A stretch of DNA of 64,000 nucleotides from Flavobacterium lindanitolerans (GCF_002846575.1 NZ_PJND01000007.1:1798001-1862000), one strand, 5' to 3'; positions 35,319 through 46,388 are shown, numbered from the stretch's first letter. The notes: generated by a model not told the origin, from the letters alone. Made by a program: numbers and translations.

Positions 35319-35732
35319 TTAACGAATAAATTTAAGAATTAATCCATCTGCTTCACCCTGGTTAATCTGTAATGAGGCGGCGGTTGTAGAATAGCAACCA
35401 TAATTTACTCCTTCAAGGAATATATTTTTGTTACACGTTCCCGGAGATACATCATGGCTTTCGATAAAATAACCGTAATTGCCTGACTCAAAAACGTCCT
35501 GTTTGGAATCGTCTGTATTGTTGTTTACGACTGTGAAAGTATGGTTGGATATATTAAAGTTCCATTGTATGGTTCCCGGCTCAAACTGATGCCTGATTCC
35601 GGCAATGGTACCATTGACTTCTATCAATTTCCATGTTCCTTGTAATGAAGTATCATTCGTATTGTCGTCATCATTATTGCAACCAGATAACAGTATCATT
35701 GCAAACAGGCTTAAGAGTTGAAGTGTTTTCAT
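35319..35732 (-). CDS. Lipocalin-like lipoprotein of unknown function
   Basis: The 137-residue product has a lipoprotein signal with lipobox LLSGC (Cys18) and an Asp/Asn-rich spacer (NNDDDNTNDTS). What follows looks like a small lipocalin-type barrel: LQGTWKLIEVNGTIAG at the start is the typical GTW motif, followed by strands and two Cys (GTCNKNIF, NYGCYST) that could pair. It belongs to the common lipocalin-like lipoproteins of Bacteroidetes. The ligand is unknown. It is a single leftward gene divergent from sucC. Confidence 0.75.
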   Translation of the reverse strand: MKTLQLLSLFAMILLSGCNNDDDNTNDTSLQGTWKLIEVNGTIAGIRHQFEPGTIQWNFNISNHTFTVVNNNTDDSKQDVFESGNYGYFIESHDVSPGTCNKNIFLEGVNYGCYSTTAASLQINQGEADGLILKFIR

Positions 35733-35935
35733 GATTATTTGTTTTGATAAGTGATTTTTTTGTTTTTGATGTATAATAAAGATGTTAAAAAAATAAAAAA
35801 GTTGCTTCTGATTTGTGTTTTTAATTAAAAATATGGAATAGCGGAAGTTCGTTAATAGACAAAAAAGTTATATCAAAATAGGCATACAGGTATCAAATAA
35901 AAGAAATAATTCTTTCGCTGATTAGATGAAAATTG

Positions 35936-35943
35936 TATTTTTG
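35936..35943 (+). promoter_or_regulatory. -7 box TATTTTTG for sucC
   Basis: An exact TAnnTTTG match 31 nt before the sucC ATG. A near -33 element (tctttcgc) lies about 20 nt upstream. Confidence 0.55.
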
Positions 35944-35974
35944 TGGCACTTTTAAAAAGTCAAAAAACTTCAAT

Positions 35975-37168
35975 ATGGATATACACGAATACCAAGGAAA
36001 AGAAATATTAGCCAGCTACGGCGTGAAAGTTCAACGTGGTTATGTTGCCAATAATCCTCAGGAAGCTGTTGCGGTTGCAAAGCAGTTAACAGCTGAAACA
36101 GGAACGGGATGGCACGTGATTAAAGCTCAGGTTCACGCAGGTGGAAGAGGAAAAGGTGGAGGTGTGAAATTGGCTAAAAATTTACAGCAGGTAGAAGAGT
36201 TGGCAGAACAAATCATAGGAATGCAATTGATTACTCCTCAAACTTCTGCTGAGGGAAAAAAAGTACACAAGGTTTTGGTTGCTGAGGATGTTTACTATCC
36301 TGGTGAAAGCGAAACTTCAGAATTCTATATGTCAGTTTTATTGAATAGAGGTAAAGGCCGTAACATGATTATGTATTCTACTGAAGGTGGAATGGACATT
36401 GAAGAAGTTGCTGAAAAAACACCTCATTTGATTTTTACTGAAGAAATCGATCCTACTGTAGGATTGCAGGCTTTCCAGGCAAGAAGAATTGCATTTAATC
36501 TTGGGCTTTCCGGAAATGCTTTTAAAGAAATGGTTCAGTTTGTAGATTCTCTATACAAAGCTTATGTTGGTTCAGACGCTTCTATGTTTGAAATCAACCC
36601 GGTTTTAAAAACATCTGACAACAAAATTATTGCTGTTGATGCAAAAGTTAATTTAGATGACAATGCATTGTACAGACACCCGGCTTTGGCAGAAATGCGC
36701 GATATCCGTGAAGAAAATCCTATCGAGGTTGAAGCAAAAGCGGCTGGTCTTAATTATGTTGACCTTGACGGAACTGTAGGCTGTATGGTTAACGGTGCCG
36801 GTCTTGCTATGGCAACAATGGACTTGATTAAATACGCAGGTTTTGAGCCGGCTAACTTCCTTGATGTAGGAGGAACTGCTGATGCTAAACGTGTGGAATT
36901 GGCTTTCAGAATTATCCTTAAAGATCCAAACGTAAAAGCTATCCTGATTAACATTTTTGGAGGAATCGTTCGTTGTGACCGTGTTGCTCAAGGTGTTATT
37001 GATGCCTACAAAAACATGGGAGACAGCATTAATGTGCCAATCATTGTTCGTTTGCAGGGAACTAACGCAGAACTTGCTAAAGAAATGATTGACAACTCTG
37101 GAATGCCGATTTTATCTGCAGTACAATTCCAGGAAGCAGCAGACCAGGTAAAGGCTGCACTTAGCTAA
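35975..37168 (+). CDS. sucC: Succinate-CoA ligase, beta subunit
   Basis: The 397-residue protein forms the nucleotide- and CoA-binding half of the TCA-cycle enzyme that makes ATP or GTP from succinyl-CoA. The start is the ATG at 35975 ([17 protein letters not shown]); a frame 14 codons longer lies over the -7 box. Markers are the ATP-grasp region ([19 protein letters not shown]), EINPVLKT and [11 protein letters not shown], and the CoA-ligase domain [15 protein letters not shown] and [10 protein letters not shown]. The partner sucD is not next to it here. Confidence 0.97.
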   Translation: MDIHEYQGKEILASYGVKVQRGYVANNPQEAVAVAKQLTAETGTGWHVIKAQVHAGGRGKGGGVKLAKNLQQVEELAEQIIGMQLITPQTSAEGKKVHKVLVAEDVYYPGESETSEFYMSVLLNRGKGRNMIMYSTEGGMDIEEVAEKTPHLIFTEEIDPTVGLQAFQARRIAFNLGLSGNAFKEMVQFVDSLYKAYVGSDASMFEINPVLKTSDNKIIAVDAKVNLDDNALYRHPALAEMRDIREENPIEVEAKAAGLNYVDLDGTVGCMVNGAGLAMATMDLIKYAGFEPANFLDVGGTADAKRVELAFRIILKDPNVKAILINIFGGIVRCDRVAQGVIDAYKNMGDSINVPIIVRLQGTNAELAKEMIDNSGMPILSAVQFQEAADQVKAALS

Positions 37169-37185
37169 TAATCTATTTTTATCCA

Positions 37186-37220
37186 ATAAAAAAATCCTAA
37201 TCGAAAGATTAGGATTTTTT
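37186..37220. terminator. Bidirectional terminator after sucC
   Basis: Stem 37191-37202 with 37207-37218 (core atcctaatc / gattaggat, tetraloop gaaa), A and T tracts on both sides. It serves sucC and the leftward DUF4269 gene. Confidence 0.92.
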
Positions 37221-37223
37221 GTT

Positions 37224-37745
37224 TTATTCCAGTTGAAGCAATGCTTCATAGGGATTTCCCTGTAAGCCTAAGAGCAGTGCAAAAGCAGGTTCAGTCTTAT
37301 AGCCCCGTTCTTTTAGTGCAAGTACTTTTTTACGGAATTCTTCTCCTCGCTGTTCTAAAATGGTGTGTTCTATGAGCATATGGCGGTAACCATGTTGTTT
37401 TTCTACAGCTACAGCCTGTCCAAAAATTTCTATTTCGAAATTGTCCAGGGTAAAGCTGGAGATTATCGTTTCATGACCATTGATTATGGTTTCAGAAATT
37501 TGAAACCCGGCTTTATTCCCAAAAGTATCTTTAATATGATTATGGAAAGCATTTTTGTTAGTCCAACAACAGGCAATATCCAAATCGCTTGAGGAAATAT
37601 CAATAGATATTGGAATCGTTCCTACCAGTACTGGACTAAACTCTGAAAGTTTTTCAAGAACCGCATGCTGCATTAAGGTCTGATAGGCTTCCCGCTGTCT
37701 GTTATTTCCGGATTTAAGATATTCTATCGTTAGAAAATCAATCAA
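37224..37745 (-). CDS. DUF4269 family protein (nucleotidyltransferase-like)
   Basis: The 173-residue protein has a short segment of nucleotidyltransferase type, GTIPISIDISSSDLDIACC, with the spaced acidic pair DLD. A second acidic element follows in NFEIEIFG, then a His-rich helix (QHGYRHMLIEHTIL). This agrees with DUF4269, which has been linked to the nucleotidyltransferase fold. No substrate is known. The start lies 1 nt from the stop of the DUF1456 gene, so the two are coupled in one operon. Confidence 0.85.
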   Translation of the reverse strand: MIDFLTIEYLKSGNNRQREAYQTLMQHAVLEKLSEFSPVLVGTIPISIDISSSDLDIACCWTNKNAFHNHIKDTFGNKAGFQISETIINGHETIISSFTLDNFEIEIFGQAVAVEKQHGYRHMLIEHTILEQRGEEFRKKVLALKERGYKTEPAFALLLGLQGNPYEALLQLE

Positions 37746-37746
37746 C

Positions 37747-38166
37747 TTATGCTTTTTTGTTTTTACCGTTGTTGAATTTTACTTTTTCTACAGGATTGAA
37801 CTTGCTTTCAACTTTTTTAGGTTTAAAGTTTTTTGCAGGAGATTTTACAATTAGTTTTTTGGGAGTTTCTTTTGGAGTAACCTTTTTGGTAGCCGATTTT
37901 AACTGCGCCTTGTTTTTATTGATTACATCCATGGCGTTGGTAGGATTTTCTTTTGTTCCGCGCAAATGAATAATCAGGCCGTTTAGAAAATTGCGTAGTA
38001 CCTGGTCCCCGCATTCCATATAGTTTGGATGGTCATGTGCCCTGAAAAAAGCGCCTAATTCGGCTTTGGAGATTCTGAAATCTACCAATTGTAGTATGTC
38101 TACTATCTGGTCATCACGAAGCTGTAAAGCTACGCGAAGCTTTTTGAAAATATCGTTGTTGTTCAT
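37747..38166 (-). CDS. DUF1456 (YehS-like) protein
   Basis: The start at 38164-38166 gives MNNNDIFKKLRVALQLRDDQIVDIL. The protein (139 residues) has two copies of the DUF1456 helical unit: NDIFKKLRVALQLRDDQIVDIL and the second DQVLRNFLNGLIIHLRG, joined by AFFRAHDHPNYMECGD. A basic Lys/Pro-rich tail follows (KKVTPKETPKKLIVKS onward), suited to nucleic acid contact. The family's role is unknown. The TATCTTTG box at 38182-38189 is its likely promoter element. Confidence 0.88.
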   Translation of the reverse strand: MNNNDIFKKLRVALQLRDDQIVDILQLVDFRISKAELGAFFRAHDHPNYMECGDQVLRNFLNGLIIHLRGTKENPTNAMDVINKNKAQLKSATKKVTPKETPKKLIVKSPAKNFKPKKVESKFNPVEKVKFNNGKNKKA

Positions 38167-38181
38167 ATCCTTGATTTGTTG

Positions 38182-38189
38182 CAAAGATA
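38182..38189 (-). promoter_or_regulatory. -7 box TATCTTTG for the DUF1456-DUF4269 operon
   Basis: The minus strand reads TATCTTTG, an exact TAnnTTTG match, 15 nt before the start at 38166. Confidence 0.5.
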
Positions 38190-38201
38190 GATTATATTTT
38201 T

Positions 38202-38250
38202 AATAACCTTACCCTGGCAGGGTTTAAAACCCTGCCAGGGTAAGGTTATT
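38202..38250. repeat. Perfect 49-bp palindrome (24-bp arms, 1-nt centre)
   Basis: Arms at 38202-38225 and 38227-38250 are exact reverse complements (left arm contains accctggcagggttt). The right arm ends on the first base of the esterase stop codon. Neither strand has a T tract after it, so it is not a standard terminator. It lies between two leftward genes. Confidence 0.9.
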
Positions 38251-39068
38251 TACAACAACCACAAAACAGCTTTCGCAAATCCTTCACGCCATAATTTTTC
38301 GCCATGTTGCCCGCCTTTTACAATAACGGTTTTGTCCAGCTTCAGGCAGTAACACCTGTTATGGTCCAAAAGTTTTTTTATTTTTTGGGCATCAATAACC
38401 ATATCGTCACTTTCGGAATCGCCATACAGGAAATAGATTTTAGCTTTGATTTTTTCTGATTTTTCAGTCAGGGTGTATATTTCGTCTGAAAACCAAAATG
38501 AAGGTGAGAAAACACCCGCTTTTCCAAAAACTTCCGGATATTTTAATACGGCATAATACGAAACAAACCCTCCTAAAGAACTCCCGAAAATTACAGTATT
38601 GCTGGCATTGGTTTTAGTCCTGTAATTTTTATCAACATAGGGTTTTAGTGTGTTTACAATAAAATCCAGATAATCATCAGCTTTGCCGCCACCATGTTTT
38701 TTATTTGGAAAAGGTGTGAGTTCGTCCACCCGTTTTTCGTTTCCATGTTCAATGCCAATAACAATAACCTGGGCTTTGAGGCTGTCCAATGTTTCGTCAA
38801 CATTCCATTCGCCAGCAAAAGAAGTTTTGGCATCAAACAGGTTTTGTGCATCGTGCATATAGATTACAGGATATTTTTTAGTGGAAGTCAAGTAGTTCTT
38901 TGGAAGATAAACCCATATTTTCTTTATGGTTTTTAATTGGGGCGCTTCTATCTCAAAAGTGCTGACCTGTGATGAGGCCGTACTTTCCTGTGCTTTTAGA
39001 TTCAGAAAAAGACAGAACAGGAAAATTGTGAATAAATATCTCAAAGGAATAATTTTAGGGATGGACAA
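38250..39068 (-). CDS. Alpha/beta hydrolase, esterase family (Fes/EstA-like)
   Basis: The 272-residue protein has a signal peptide (ending LNLKAQ) and the putative-esterase fold of the Fes/S-formylglutathione hydrolase group. The nucleophile elbow is VIFGSSLGGFVSYYAVLK (Ser in GSSLGG). Before it lie YPVIYMHDAQNLFD and VIVIGIEHGNEKRVDE. The acid and His are in DSESDDMVIDAQKIK and VKGGQHGEKLWREGF. It should act on an ester in the periplasm, for instance a siderophore or acyl group. Substrate not determinable. It is followed immediately by a long perfect palindrome. Confidence 0.9.
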   Translation of the reverse strand: MSIPKIIPLRYLFTIFLFCLFLNLKAQESTASSQVSTFEIEAPQLKTIKKIWVYLPKNYLTSTKKYPVIYMHDAQNLFDAKTSFAGEWNVDETLDSLKAQVIVIGIEHGNEKRVDELTPFPNKKHGGGKADDYLDFIVNTLKPYVDKNYRTKTNASNTVIFGSSLGGFVSYYAVLKYPEVFGKAGVFSPSFWFSDEIYTLTEKSEKIKAKIYFLYGDSESDDMVIDAQKIKKLLDHNRCYCLKLDKTVIVKGGQHGEKLWREGFAKAVLWLL

Positions 39069-39100
39069 AAAAGAATATTTTAGCTAAAAATAAGGATTTA

Positions 39101-39502
39101 ATGAACACCTACGAACAAAAGTTAAGCCTTCTTGCTGAAATGATTGCCTTTGCTATTGTGGACGGAAAACTCCATGATAGAGAATATCAATTTTTAAGTA
39201 TTGTTGCTCAGGAACTAAAAGTCAAAAGTGAGGACTTTAAAAATCTTTTCCATGAGGAATTAAAAGCGCTTCCTATAAAATCAGAACAGCAACGAATCCA
39301 GCAATTTTACAGACTGGCTTTATTGATGCACTGTGATGGCGTATTGCATGAAAAAGAAGTAATAGCCATCAAACAGATGGGTGTGAATATGGGATTAAAT
39401 CCTTTTGCTATTAAAAGAATTCTAAAAGCAATGGAGGAATCTCCAAACGGAATGATAGACCCTGAAATGTTGATTGAAATTTTTAAGGAACAGTTGAATT
39501 AG
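39101..39502 (+). CDS. TerB-like protein, converging on uvrB
   Basis: The 133-residue all-helical cytoplasmic protein matches the TerB/DjlA N-terminal pattern: KLSLLAEMIAFAIVDGKLHDREYQFLSIVA, then a second half MHCDGVLHEKEVIAIKQMG, each with an acidic D-G-x-L-H turn. These turns resemble the metal-binding pair of TerB. No tellurite genes are nearby, so the tellurite name should be read only as a fold label. Its stop (39500-39502) is separated by a single base from the stop of uvrB on the other strand. Confidence 0.78.
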   Translation: MNTYEQKLSLLAEMIAFAIVDGKLHDREYQFLSIVAQELKVKSEDFKNLFHEELKALPIKSEQQRIQQFYRLALLMHCDGVLHEKEVIAIKQMGVNMGLNPFAIKRILKAMEESPNGMIDPEMLIEIFKEQLN

Positions 39503-39503
39503 C

Positions 39504-41492
39504 TTATATCTTTTCCTGCAAGGCCTTTATTTCATCTCTGTATTTCGCCGCCTGCATAAAATCCAAATCTTTTGCTGCTTTTTCCATCGCTTTTCTGGCC
39601 TCACGGATTTTTTTCTCAATTTCTGGTTTTGTAAGGTATTGACTTTCCGGTTCGGCAGCTTTCATGGCCTGCTTTTCAAAATATTGGGTGGAAACGGAGT
39701 TTCGGGCTAAGGTACTGTCGATTTTCTTGTTCAGGGCTTTTGGTACCAGATTGTGTTCTTTATTGTAATTAATCTGTTTTTCCCTTCTGTAATTGGTCTG
39801 GTCAATGGTTTTTTGCATACTGGCTGTAATCTTGTCGGCATACATAATGGCTTTTCCGTTGATATTTCTTGCTGCTCTTCCTACGGTTTGGGTGAGCGAA
39901 CGTGTATTTCTTAAAAAACCTTCCTTGTCGGCATCCAAAATGGCCACCAGTGATACTTCCGGAAGGTCTAATCCTTCCCTTAGCAGGTTGACACCAATTA
40001 ACACATCAAAAAGTCCTTTTCGCAAATCCTGCATGATTTCTACACGTTCCAGTGTGTCTACTTCAGAGTGAATATAACGACAGCGAATGGCTACTTTGGC
40101 AAGGTATTTTGTGAGTTCCTCAGCCATTCTTTTTGTAAGTGTGGTCACCAAAACCCTTTCGTCCAGTTCAACGCGCTGTTGTATTTCTTCAATAAGGTCG
40201 TCAATCTGGTTCAGGCTTGGGCGTACTTCAATTATAGGGTCCAGTAATCCTGTCGGGCGAATAATCTGTTCGACATAAACACCTTCTGATTTTTCCAATT
40301 CATAATCAGCCGGAGTTGCAGATACGTAAATAACCTGATTCTGCATGGCTTCAAATTCTTCAAACTTCAGAGGACGGTTGTCCATAGCAGCAGGAAGTCG
40401 GAAGCCGTATTCCACCAGATTTTCTTTTCTGGAGCGGTCACCGCCATACATGGCGTGAACCTGCGAAACGGTAACGTGGCTTTCGTCTACCACCATAAGA
40501 TAGTCTTTCGGGAAATAATCCAAAAGACAGAAAGGTCTTGTGCCCGGAAGTCGGCCGTCAAGATATCTCGAATAATTTTCAATACCGGAACAATAGCCTA
40601 ATTCACGAATCATTTCGAGGTCGAAGTTGGTCCGTTCTTCCAAACGTTTTGCTTCAAGATGTTTTCCTATTTCTTTGAAATAATCTACCTGTTTTACCAA
40701 ATCTTGCTGAATTTCCCAGATAGCGCCGTTCAGTACTTCGGGAGAAGTCACAAACATATTGGCCGGATAAATATTCAGATTGGTGTATTTTTCCAATACC
40801 ATCGAGGTTTTTGGGTCAAAGGCTTCAATTTCTTCAATTTCATCACCAAAAAAATGTATTCTGAAAGGTTCGTCTCCATAACTTGGAAATACTTCTACCG
40901 TATCGCCTTTGATGCGAAAAGAGCCGGGATTGAATTCGGCTTCAGTTCGGGCATACAATGCCTGCACTAATTTGTGCAATAGTTTTGTTCTGGAAATTAC
41001 CTGGTTTTTTTCTAAAGAAACGACATTTTTTTGGAATTCCACAGGGTTACCAATACCATACAGGCAGGAAACAGAAGAAACAACCAAAACGTCTCTGCGT
41101 CCGGAAAGCAGGGAAGAGGTAGTACTCAATCGCATTTTTTCCAATTCCTCATTAATGGAAAGGTCTTTTTCAATATAAGTACCTGTTACAGGAATAAAAG
41201 CTTCCGGTTGATAATAGTCGTAGTAAGAAACAAAATATTCTACTGCATTGTTTGGGAAAAACTGCTTGAACTCGGAATAGAGCTGGGCTGCAAGTGTCTT
41301 GTTATGAGCCAACACAAGTGTGGGTCTTTGTACTTCCTGAATAACGTTTGCCATCGTAAACGTTTTTCCTGAACCTGTGACTCCCAATAGCGTCTGGAAG
41401 CGCTCTCCGTCCTTAATACCCTTGCTTAATTTTTCAATGGCTTGTGGCTGGTCGCCGGTAGGTTTGTAATCAGATACGACTTGAAATTTCAT
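39504..41492 (-). CDS. uvrB: Excinuclease ABC subunit B
   Basis: The 662-residue nucleotide-excision repair helicase has Walker A GVTGSGKTFT (38-47), the beta-hairpin region YYDYYQPEAFIPVTGTYIEKD, the DEAD-like box VDESHV, the helicase C-terminal motifs (EGLDLPEVSLVAILDADKEGF, TVGRAARN), and the C-terminal UVR domain (AAKDLDFMQAAKYRDEIKAL) that binds UvrC. It loads with UvrA on damaged DNA. Its transcript would run into the TerB-like gene with no terminator between. A TAACTTTG box lies at 41515-41522. Confidence 0.98.
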   Translation of the reverse strand: MKFQVVSDYKPTGDQPQAIEKLSKGIKDGERFQTLLGVTGSGKTFTMANVIQEVQRPTLVLAHNKTLAAQLYSEFKQFFPNNAVEYFVSYYDYYQPEAFIPVTGTYIEKDLSINEELEKMRLSTTSSLLSGRRDVLVVSSVSCLYGIGNPVEFQKNVVSLEKNQVISRTKLLHKLVQALYARTEAEFNPGSFRIKGDTVEVFPSYGDEPFRIHFFGDEIEEIEAFDPKTSMVLEKYTNLNIYPANMFVTSPEVLNGAIWEIQQDLVKQVDYFKEIGKHLEAKRLEERTNFDLEMIRELGYCSGIENYSRYLDGRLPGTRPFCLLDYFPKDYLMVVDESHVTVSQVHAMYGGDRSRKENLVEYGFRLPAAMDNRPLKFEEFEAMQNQVIYVSATPADYELEKSEGVYVEQIIRPTGLLDPIIEVRPSLNQIDDLIEEIQQRVELDERVLVTTLTKRMAEELTKYLAKVAIRCRYIHSEVDTLERVEIMQDLRKGLFDVLIGVNLLREGLDLPEVSLVAILDADKEGFLRNTRSLTQTVGRAARNINGKAIMYADKITASMQKTIDQTNYRREKQINYNKEHNLVPKALNKKIDSTLARNSVSTQYFEKQAMKAAEPESQYLTKPEIEKKIREARKAMEKAAKDLDFMQAAKYRDEIKALQEKI

Positions 41493-41514
41493 GTGGAGAT
41501 TGAAGTTTAAGTAA

Positions 41515-41522
41515 CAAAGTTA
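41515..41522 (-). promoter_or_regulatory. -7 box TAACTTTG for uvrB
   Basis: The minus strand reads TAACTTTG, an exact TAnnTTTG match, 22 nt before the uvrB start. Confidence 0.5.
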
Positions 41523-41583
41523 CAAAGGAAAAAAGGAAAAAAACTTTAGGAAACCTTAAAAGTTATGTCTTTATAAAAAGTAC

Positions 41584-42168
41584 CTATTCCAGCAGGTTGT
41601 TGATTTTTGCATATTGCAAAAGCATGATGGTTTTGGCATCTTTTATTTCTCCGGTTTCAATCATTTGCATGGCTTTTTCAAAAGGAATTTCAAGAACATC
41701 AATATTTTCATGCTCGGTAGAAAGCCCGCCACCTTCGCTTACTTTCATGTCTTTTGAATACTCGGCTACAAAGAAGTAGATGATTTCTGTAACGGAGCCG
41801 GGTGACATATAGGCCTGAAAAACTTTTCGAACCTGTGTCAGGCTGTATCCGGTTTCTTCTTCGGTTTCACGTTTGATGCATTCTTCAGGATTTTCTTCTT
41901 CCAGAAGCCCGGCACAGGCTTCTATGATCATTCCTTTTTCATTACCGTTTACAAAAGTAGGCATACGGAACTGGCGGATAAGGATGACCGTTTTTTGTGT
42001 TTTGTTGTAAAGAAGAATAGTAGCGCCATTACCACGGTCGTAGACTTCTCTGGATTGGGTTTCCCAACTGCCGTCTTTTTTTTGGTAATCAAAGACAATC
42101 TTTTTGAGGATGTACCAGTTGTCTGAAAGAATTTCAGAACTTTTTATTTTTATAGCCGGGTTGGTCAT
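41584..42168 (-). CDS. Nudix hydrolase, NudK-like (GDP-mannose pyrophosphatase)
   Basis: The 194-residue protein has a complete Nudix box: [22 protein letters not shown], with the metal-binding EEETG, after IIEACA. The N-terminal part ([20 protein letters not shown]) and the tail match the NudK/ADP-ribose pyrophosphatase branch. NudK hydrolyses GDP-mannose or other nucleotide sugars. The specific substrate is inferred. It is 25 nt downstream of the thiamine pyrophosphokinase gene on the same strand, so it is likely in one operon with it. Confidence 0.9.
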   Translation of the reverse strand: MTNPAIKIKSSEILSDNWYILKKIVFDYQKKDGSWETQSREVYDRGNGATILLYNKTQKTVILIRQFRMPTFVNGNEKGMIIEACAGLLEEENPEECIKRETEEETGYSLTQVRKVFQAYMSPGSVTEIIYFFVAEYSKDMKVSEGGGLSTEHENIDVLEIPFEKAMQMIETGEIKDAKTIMLLQYAKINNLLE

Positions 42169-42193
42169 ATCGTATGAGATTTGGTTTTAATAC

Positions 42194-42856
42194 TTAATCA
42201 AAACATTCCATTAATAATAAATCTCCTTCTTTGTGCTCAATAGTTACTATGCCATCTTGCGCGGCATGGTTACTGCTTCCGGTTCTATAGCCCATGGTCA
42301 GGGTTTCGTCGTGTAGGAGGTAGTCGAGATTGGTTGACGTGATGCCGTGAACAGTTCCTACCGGAATAATTGAAATAGGAAACCCTTTAGGGTACCATTT
42401 TTCGTATCGTTTTGGCAATTGGAAAATTTTAGAATGGTCGTCAAGAATAACGATTTTCAACTTGTCTTGAAAACGTACAATATTGGTCATATTAGTGATG
42501 GTATGGTCGGCCCTGCGTCCGGTAGCCCATATAACATTTACGGCTTTGTGTCCTTTTTCGACCAAATAGTCGAAAGCCTTTTCCAAATCTGTTTTTTCCT
42601 GGTCGGGTGCATACACGATTTCTAACGGAAATTGCAGAGCCTTGTAATATTCGATATCCAAACCGTTGTCAAAATCGCCTAACAGCACATCGACTTTAAT
42701 GCCTAATGGCAATACTCTTTCTATGGCAGAATCCAAAACAATGACTAAAGGTGACCATTCTAACAATTGCCCCATTAGTTCACTGCTGCATGAAGCTCCA
42801 TTGGCAATGATTAAAGCAGGTTCCTGGTCGTCTCGGACAATATGGTGGCTTGACAT
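42194..42856 (-). CDS. Thiamine pyrophosphokinase
   Basis: The 220-residue enzyme makes thiamine diphosphate from thiamine and ATP. The N-terminal domain carries IIANGASCSSELMGQLL and the metal/phosphate motif VDVLLGDFDNG (Asp pair). Next comes PDQEKTDLEKAFDYLVEKG, a family hallmark. The thiamine-contacting region follows (VIWATGRRADHTITNM, then SIIPVGTVHGITSTNLDYLL and the SSNHAAQDGIVTI segment). It acts in the cytoplasm and salvages thiamine. It shares the direction of the NudK-like gene. Confidence 0.93.
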   Translation of the reverse strand: MSSHHIVRDDQEPALIIANGASCSSELMGQLLEWSPLVIVLDSAIERVLPLGIKVDVLLGDFDNGLDIEYYKALQFPLEIVYAPDQEKTDLEKAFDYLVEKGHKAVNVIWATGRRADHTITNMTNIVRFQDKLKIVILDDHSKIFQLPKRYEKWYPKGFPISIIPVGTVHGITSTNLDYLLHDETLTMGYRTGSSNHAAQDGIVTIEHKEGDLLLMECFD

Positions 42857-42895
42857 TTTTTAATTATGAATTGCGAATTATGAATTACGGATAAA
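42857..42895. repeat. AT-rich tandem repeat (ATTATGAATT-type units)
   Basis: Degenerate copies of aattatgaatt (aattatgaattgcg, aattatgaattacgg) lie immediately upstream of the thiamine pyrophosphokinase start. They are of the same satellite-like style as those at 1047-1089 and around trmD. Confidence 0.55.
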
Positions 42896-42914
42896 TGATT
42901 GAAACGTAAAAATA

Positions 42915-42950
42915 TAAAAAAGACGACCGTTTACAGTCGTCTTTTTTTAT
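42915..42950. terminator. Terminator after icd
   Basis: Stem 42917-42927 with 42936-42946 (core agacgac / gtcgtct) with A and T tracts. It mainly serves the leftward icd gene ending at 42968. Confidence 0.9.
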
Positions 42951-42967
42951 AAAATAAGTTAAAAAGA

Positions 42968-45211
<2,244 letters not shown>

Positions 45212-45233
45212 TTATTCTTGTTTGTAAGGATTG

Positions 45234-45241
45234 CAAATATA
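45234..45241 (-). promoter_or_regulatory. -7 box TATATTTG for icd
   Basis: The minus strand reads TATATTTG, an exact TAnnTTTG match, 43 nt before the icd start. Confidence 0.5.
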
Positions 45242-45389
45242 TGAAAACGATAACGAATTAAAGAATTTAGAGAAAACGAAAACGTTTGATTTAAGGAATT
45301 GGTAATTAAAAGATTGATAAATGCGAAATCAGTAAATAACTGTAAAATTTTAACGCGGATATTTTATAAGTTGGGAAATATTTTATTGG

Positions 45390-45440
45390 CTTTGTGGCTT
45401 TGCGAGCAAACTATTTCGCGCAAAGACGCAGAGCCGCAAA
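45390..45440 (+). repeat. Dispersed palindromic element, copy B (left arm deleted)
   Basis: The right arm (45419-45440, CGCAAAGACGCAGAGCCGC) and the loop (agcaaactatttcg) match copy A in the same orientation. The left arm is CTTTGTGGC then TTTGCG, so 8 nt of the copy A arm (tctgcgtc) are missing. Confidence 0.82.
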
Positions 45441-45491
45441 TTTTATTACTATTGAATTTGTATATATGGATAGTAACTTCTTTTTTTAAAA

Positions 45492-45526
45492 TAAAAAGCA
45501 GCTATAAGATGAAACCTATAGCTGCT
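45492..45526 (-). terminator. Terminator after the 263-residue-frame lipoprotein gene
   Basis: Perfect 9-bp stem (45498-45506 with 45517-45525, gcagctata / tatagctgc, 10-nt loop) followed on the minus strand by TTTTTATTTT. Confidence 0.85.
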
Positions 45527-45546
45527 GGTAAGTGTTTATAAGAGGA

Positions 45547-46308
45547 TTAATAGAATAAATAATCGGCAGCGCTATTGCTGTCTTTGTTGATGGCTTTCGG
45601 GAATCCGTTTTCGTTGTATTCGTACGTATTCATAACTTCAACTACACTCGGGTCTTGAATAAGGCTGTTGCTGATGCAGTTTTTTGAGCTTCCCACATTA
45701 GTCGTAAAGCCATTAAAATGTACCGAATTGTAAAAATAATGATACAGGGATAGCTTATTATATCCGGTAACATTTTTTAAAGGATGGTTTTTATTGTCGT
45801 AAGTATATCTCACAGAAGGTCTTGGTCTTCCGCCATTCAAATAGACATATTCTGAAATTTCATCGTCTTTCATCGTAAAATACCCTACAAAATCATAAGA
45901 ACTTCTATAGGCTCTAGCAACAAAATTTACGGTATCCTGTCCAACATAGGTAAACTCAACAGTCAATGGGTTGTCACTTTCCTGGACGAATTTTTTTAAT
46001 TTCCCATTAGGAAGGTATTCAAATTCTACCGTTTGCGTTAATGTATTGTCGGTGTCCGGATTGGTGTACCAGCTAATTTTTGAGATATTGTTTCCGTTGT
46101 AATCAAATTTTTTATTTTCCCTGACGCTTCTTGCTTCCAGTAATTTTTTGCCGTCATATTTATAAAGCGTTTCGTAGCTTGTGCCATTGCTTTGAGTGAT
46201 GGTCTTTTTTAAGAGTACATCGGCTGTAGTATCATGCGGTTGCGATGAGTCGTCGTTGGAGCATGAAAGAAGTATGGCAAGACAAAATAGTAAAGCTGTT
46301 TTTTTCAT
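45547..46308 (-). CDS. YD-repeat-like lipoprotein of unknown function
   Basis: The start at 46306-46308 gives MKKTALLFCLAILLSCSNDD, a lipoprotein signal with lipobox LLSC (Cys16), so the longer upstream frame is not used. The mature part (about 237 residues) is a series of beta hairpins with the YxYDGKKLLE, FDYNGNNISKISWY, FEYLPNGKLKKF, YTYDNKNHPLKN and YEYNENGFPKAI pattern. This is like YD repeats or DUF4595-type proteins of Bacteroidetes. It is expected at the outer membrane or periplasm. No catalytic motif is seen. It is transcribed leftward between rplS and icd, with its own terminator. Confidence 0.78.
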   Translation of the reverse strand: MKKTALLFCLAILLSCSNDDSSQPHDTTADVLLKKTITQSNGTSYETLYKYDGKKLLEARSVRENKKFDYNGNNISKISWYTNPDTDNTLTQTVEFEYLPNGKLKKFVQESDNPLTVEFTYVGQDTVNFVARAYRSSYDFVGYFTMKDDEISEYVYLNGGRPRPSVRYTYDNKNHPLKNVTGYNKLSLYHYFYNSVHFNGFTTNVGSSKNCISNSLIQDPSVVEVMNTYEYNENGFPKAINKDSNSAADYLFY

Positions 46309-46388
46309 AATGTCTGATTTTAGGAAAGTTGCATACAATAGGTAAAGGTATGATTTTTTATTTCATATTGTATCTTAAAAATTGGGCA

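Noticed and set aside
45299..45541. 80-codon + strand frame in the intergenic gap
   Set aside because: It crosses palindromic element copy B and the terminator, has no family resemblance and a TTG/GTG-type start; it is better explained by the repeat.
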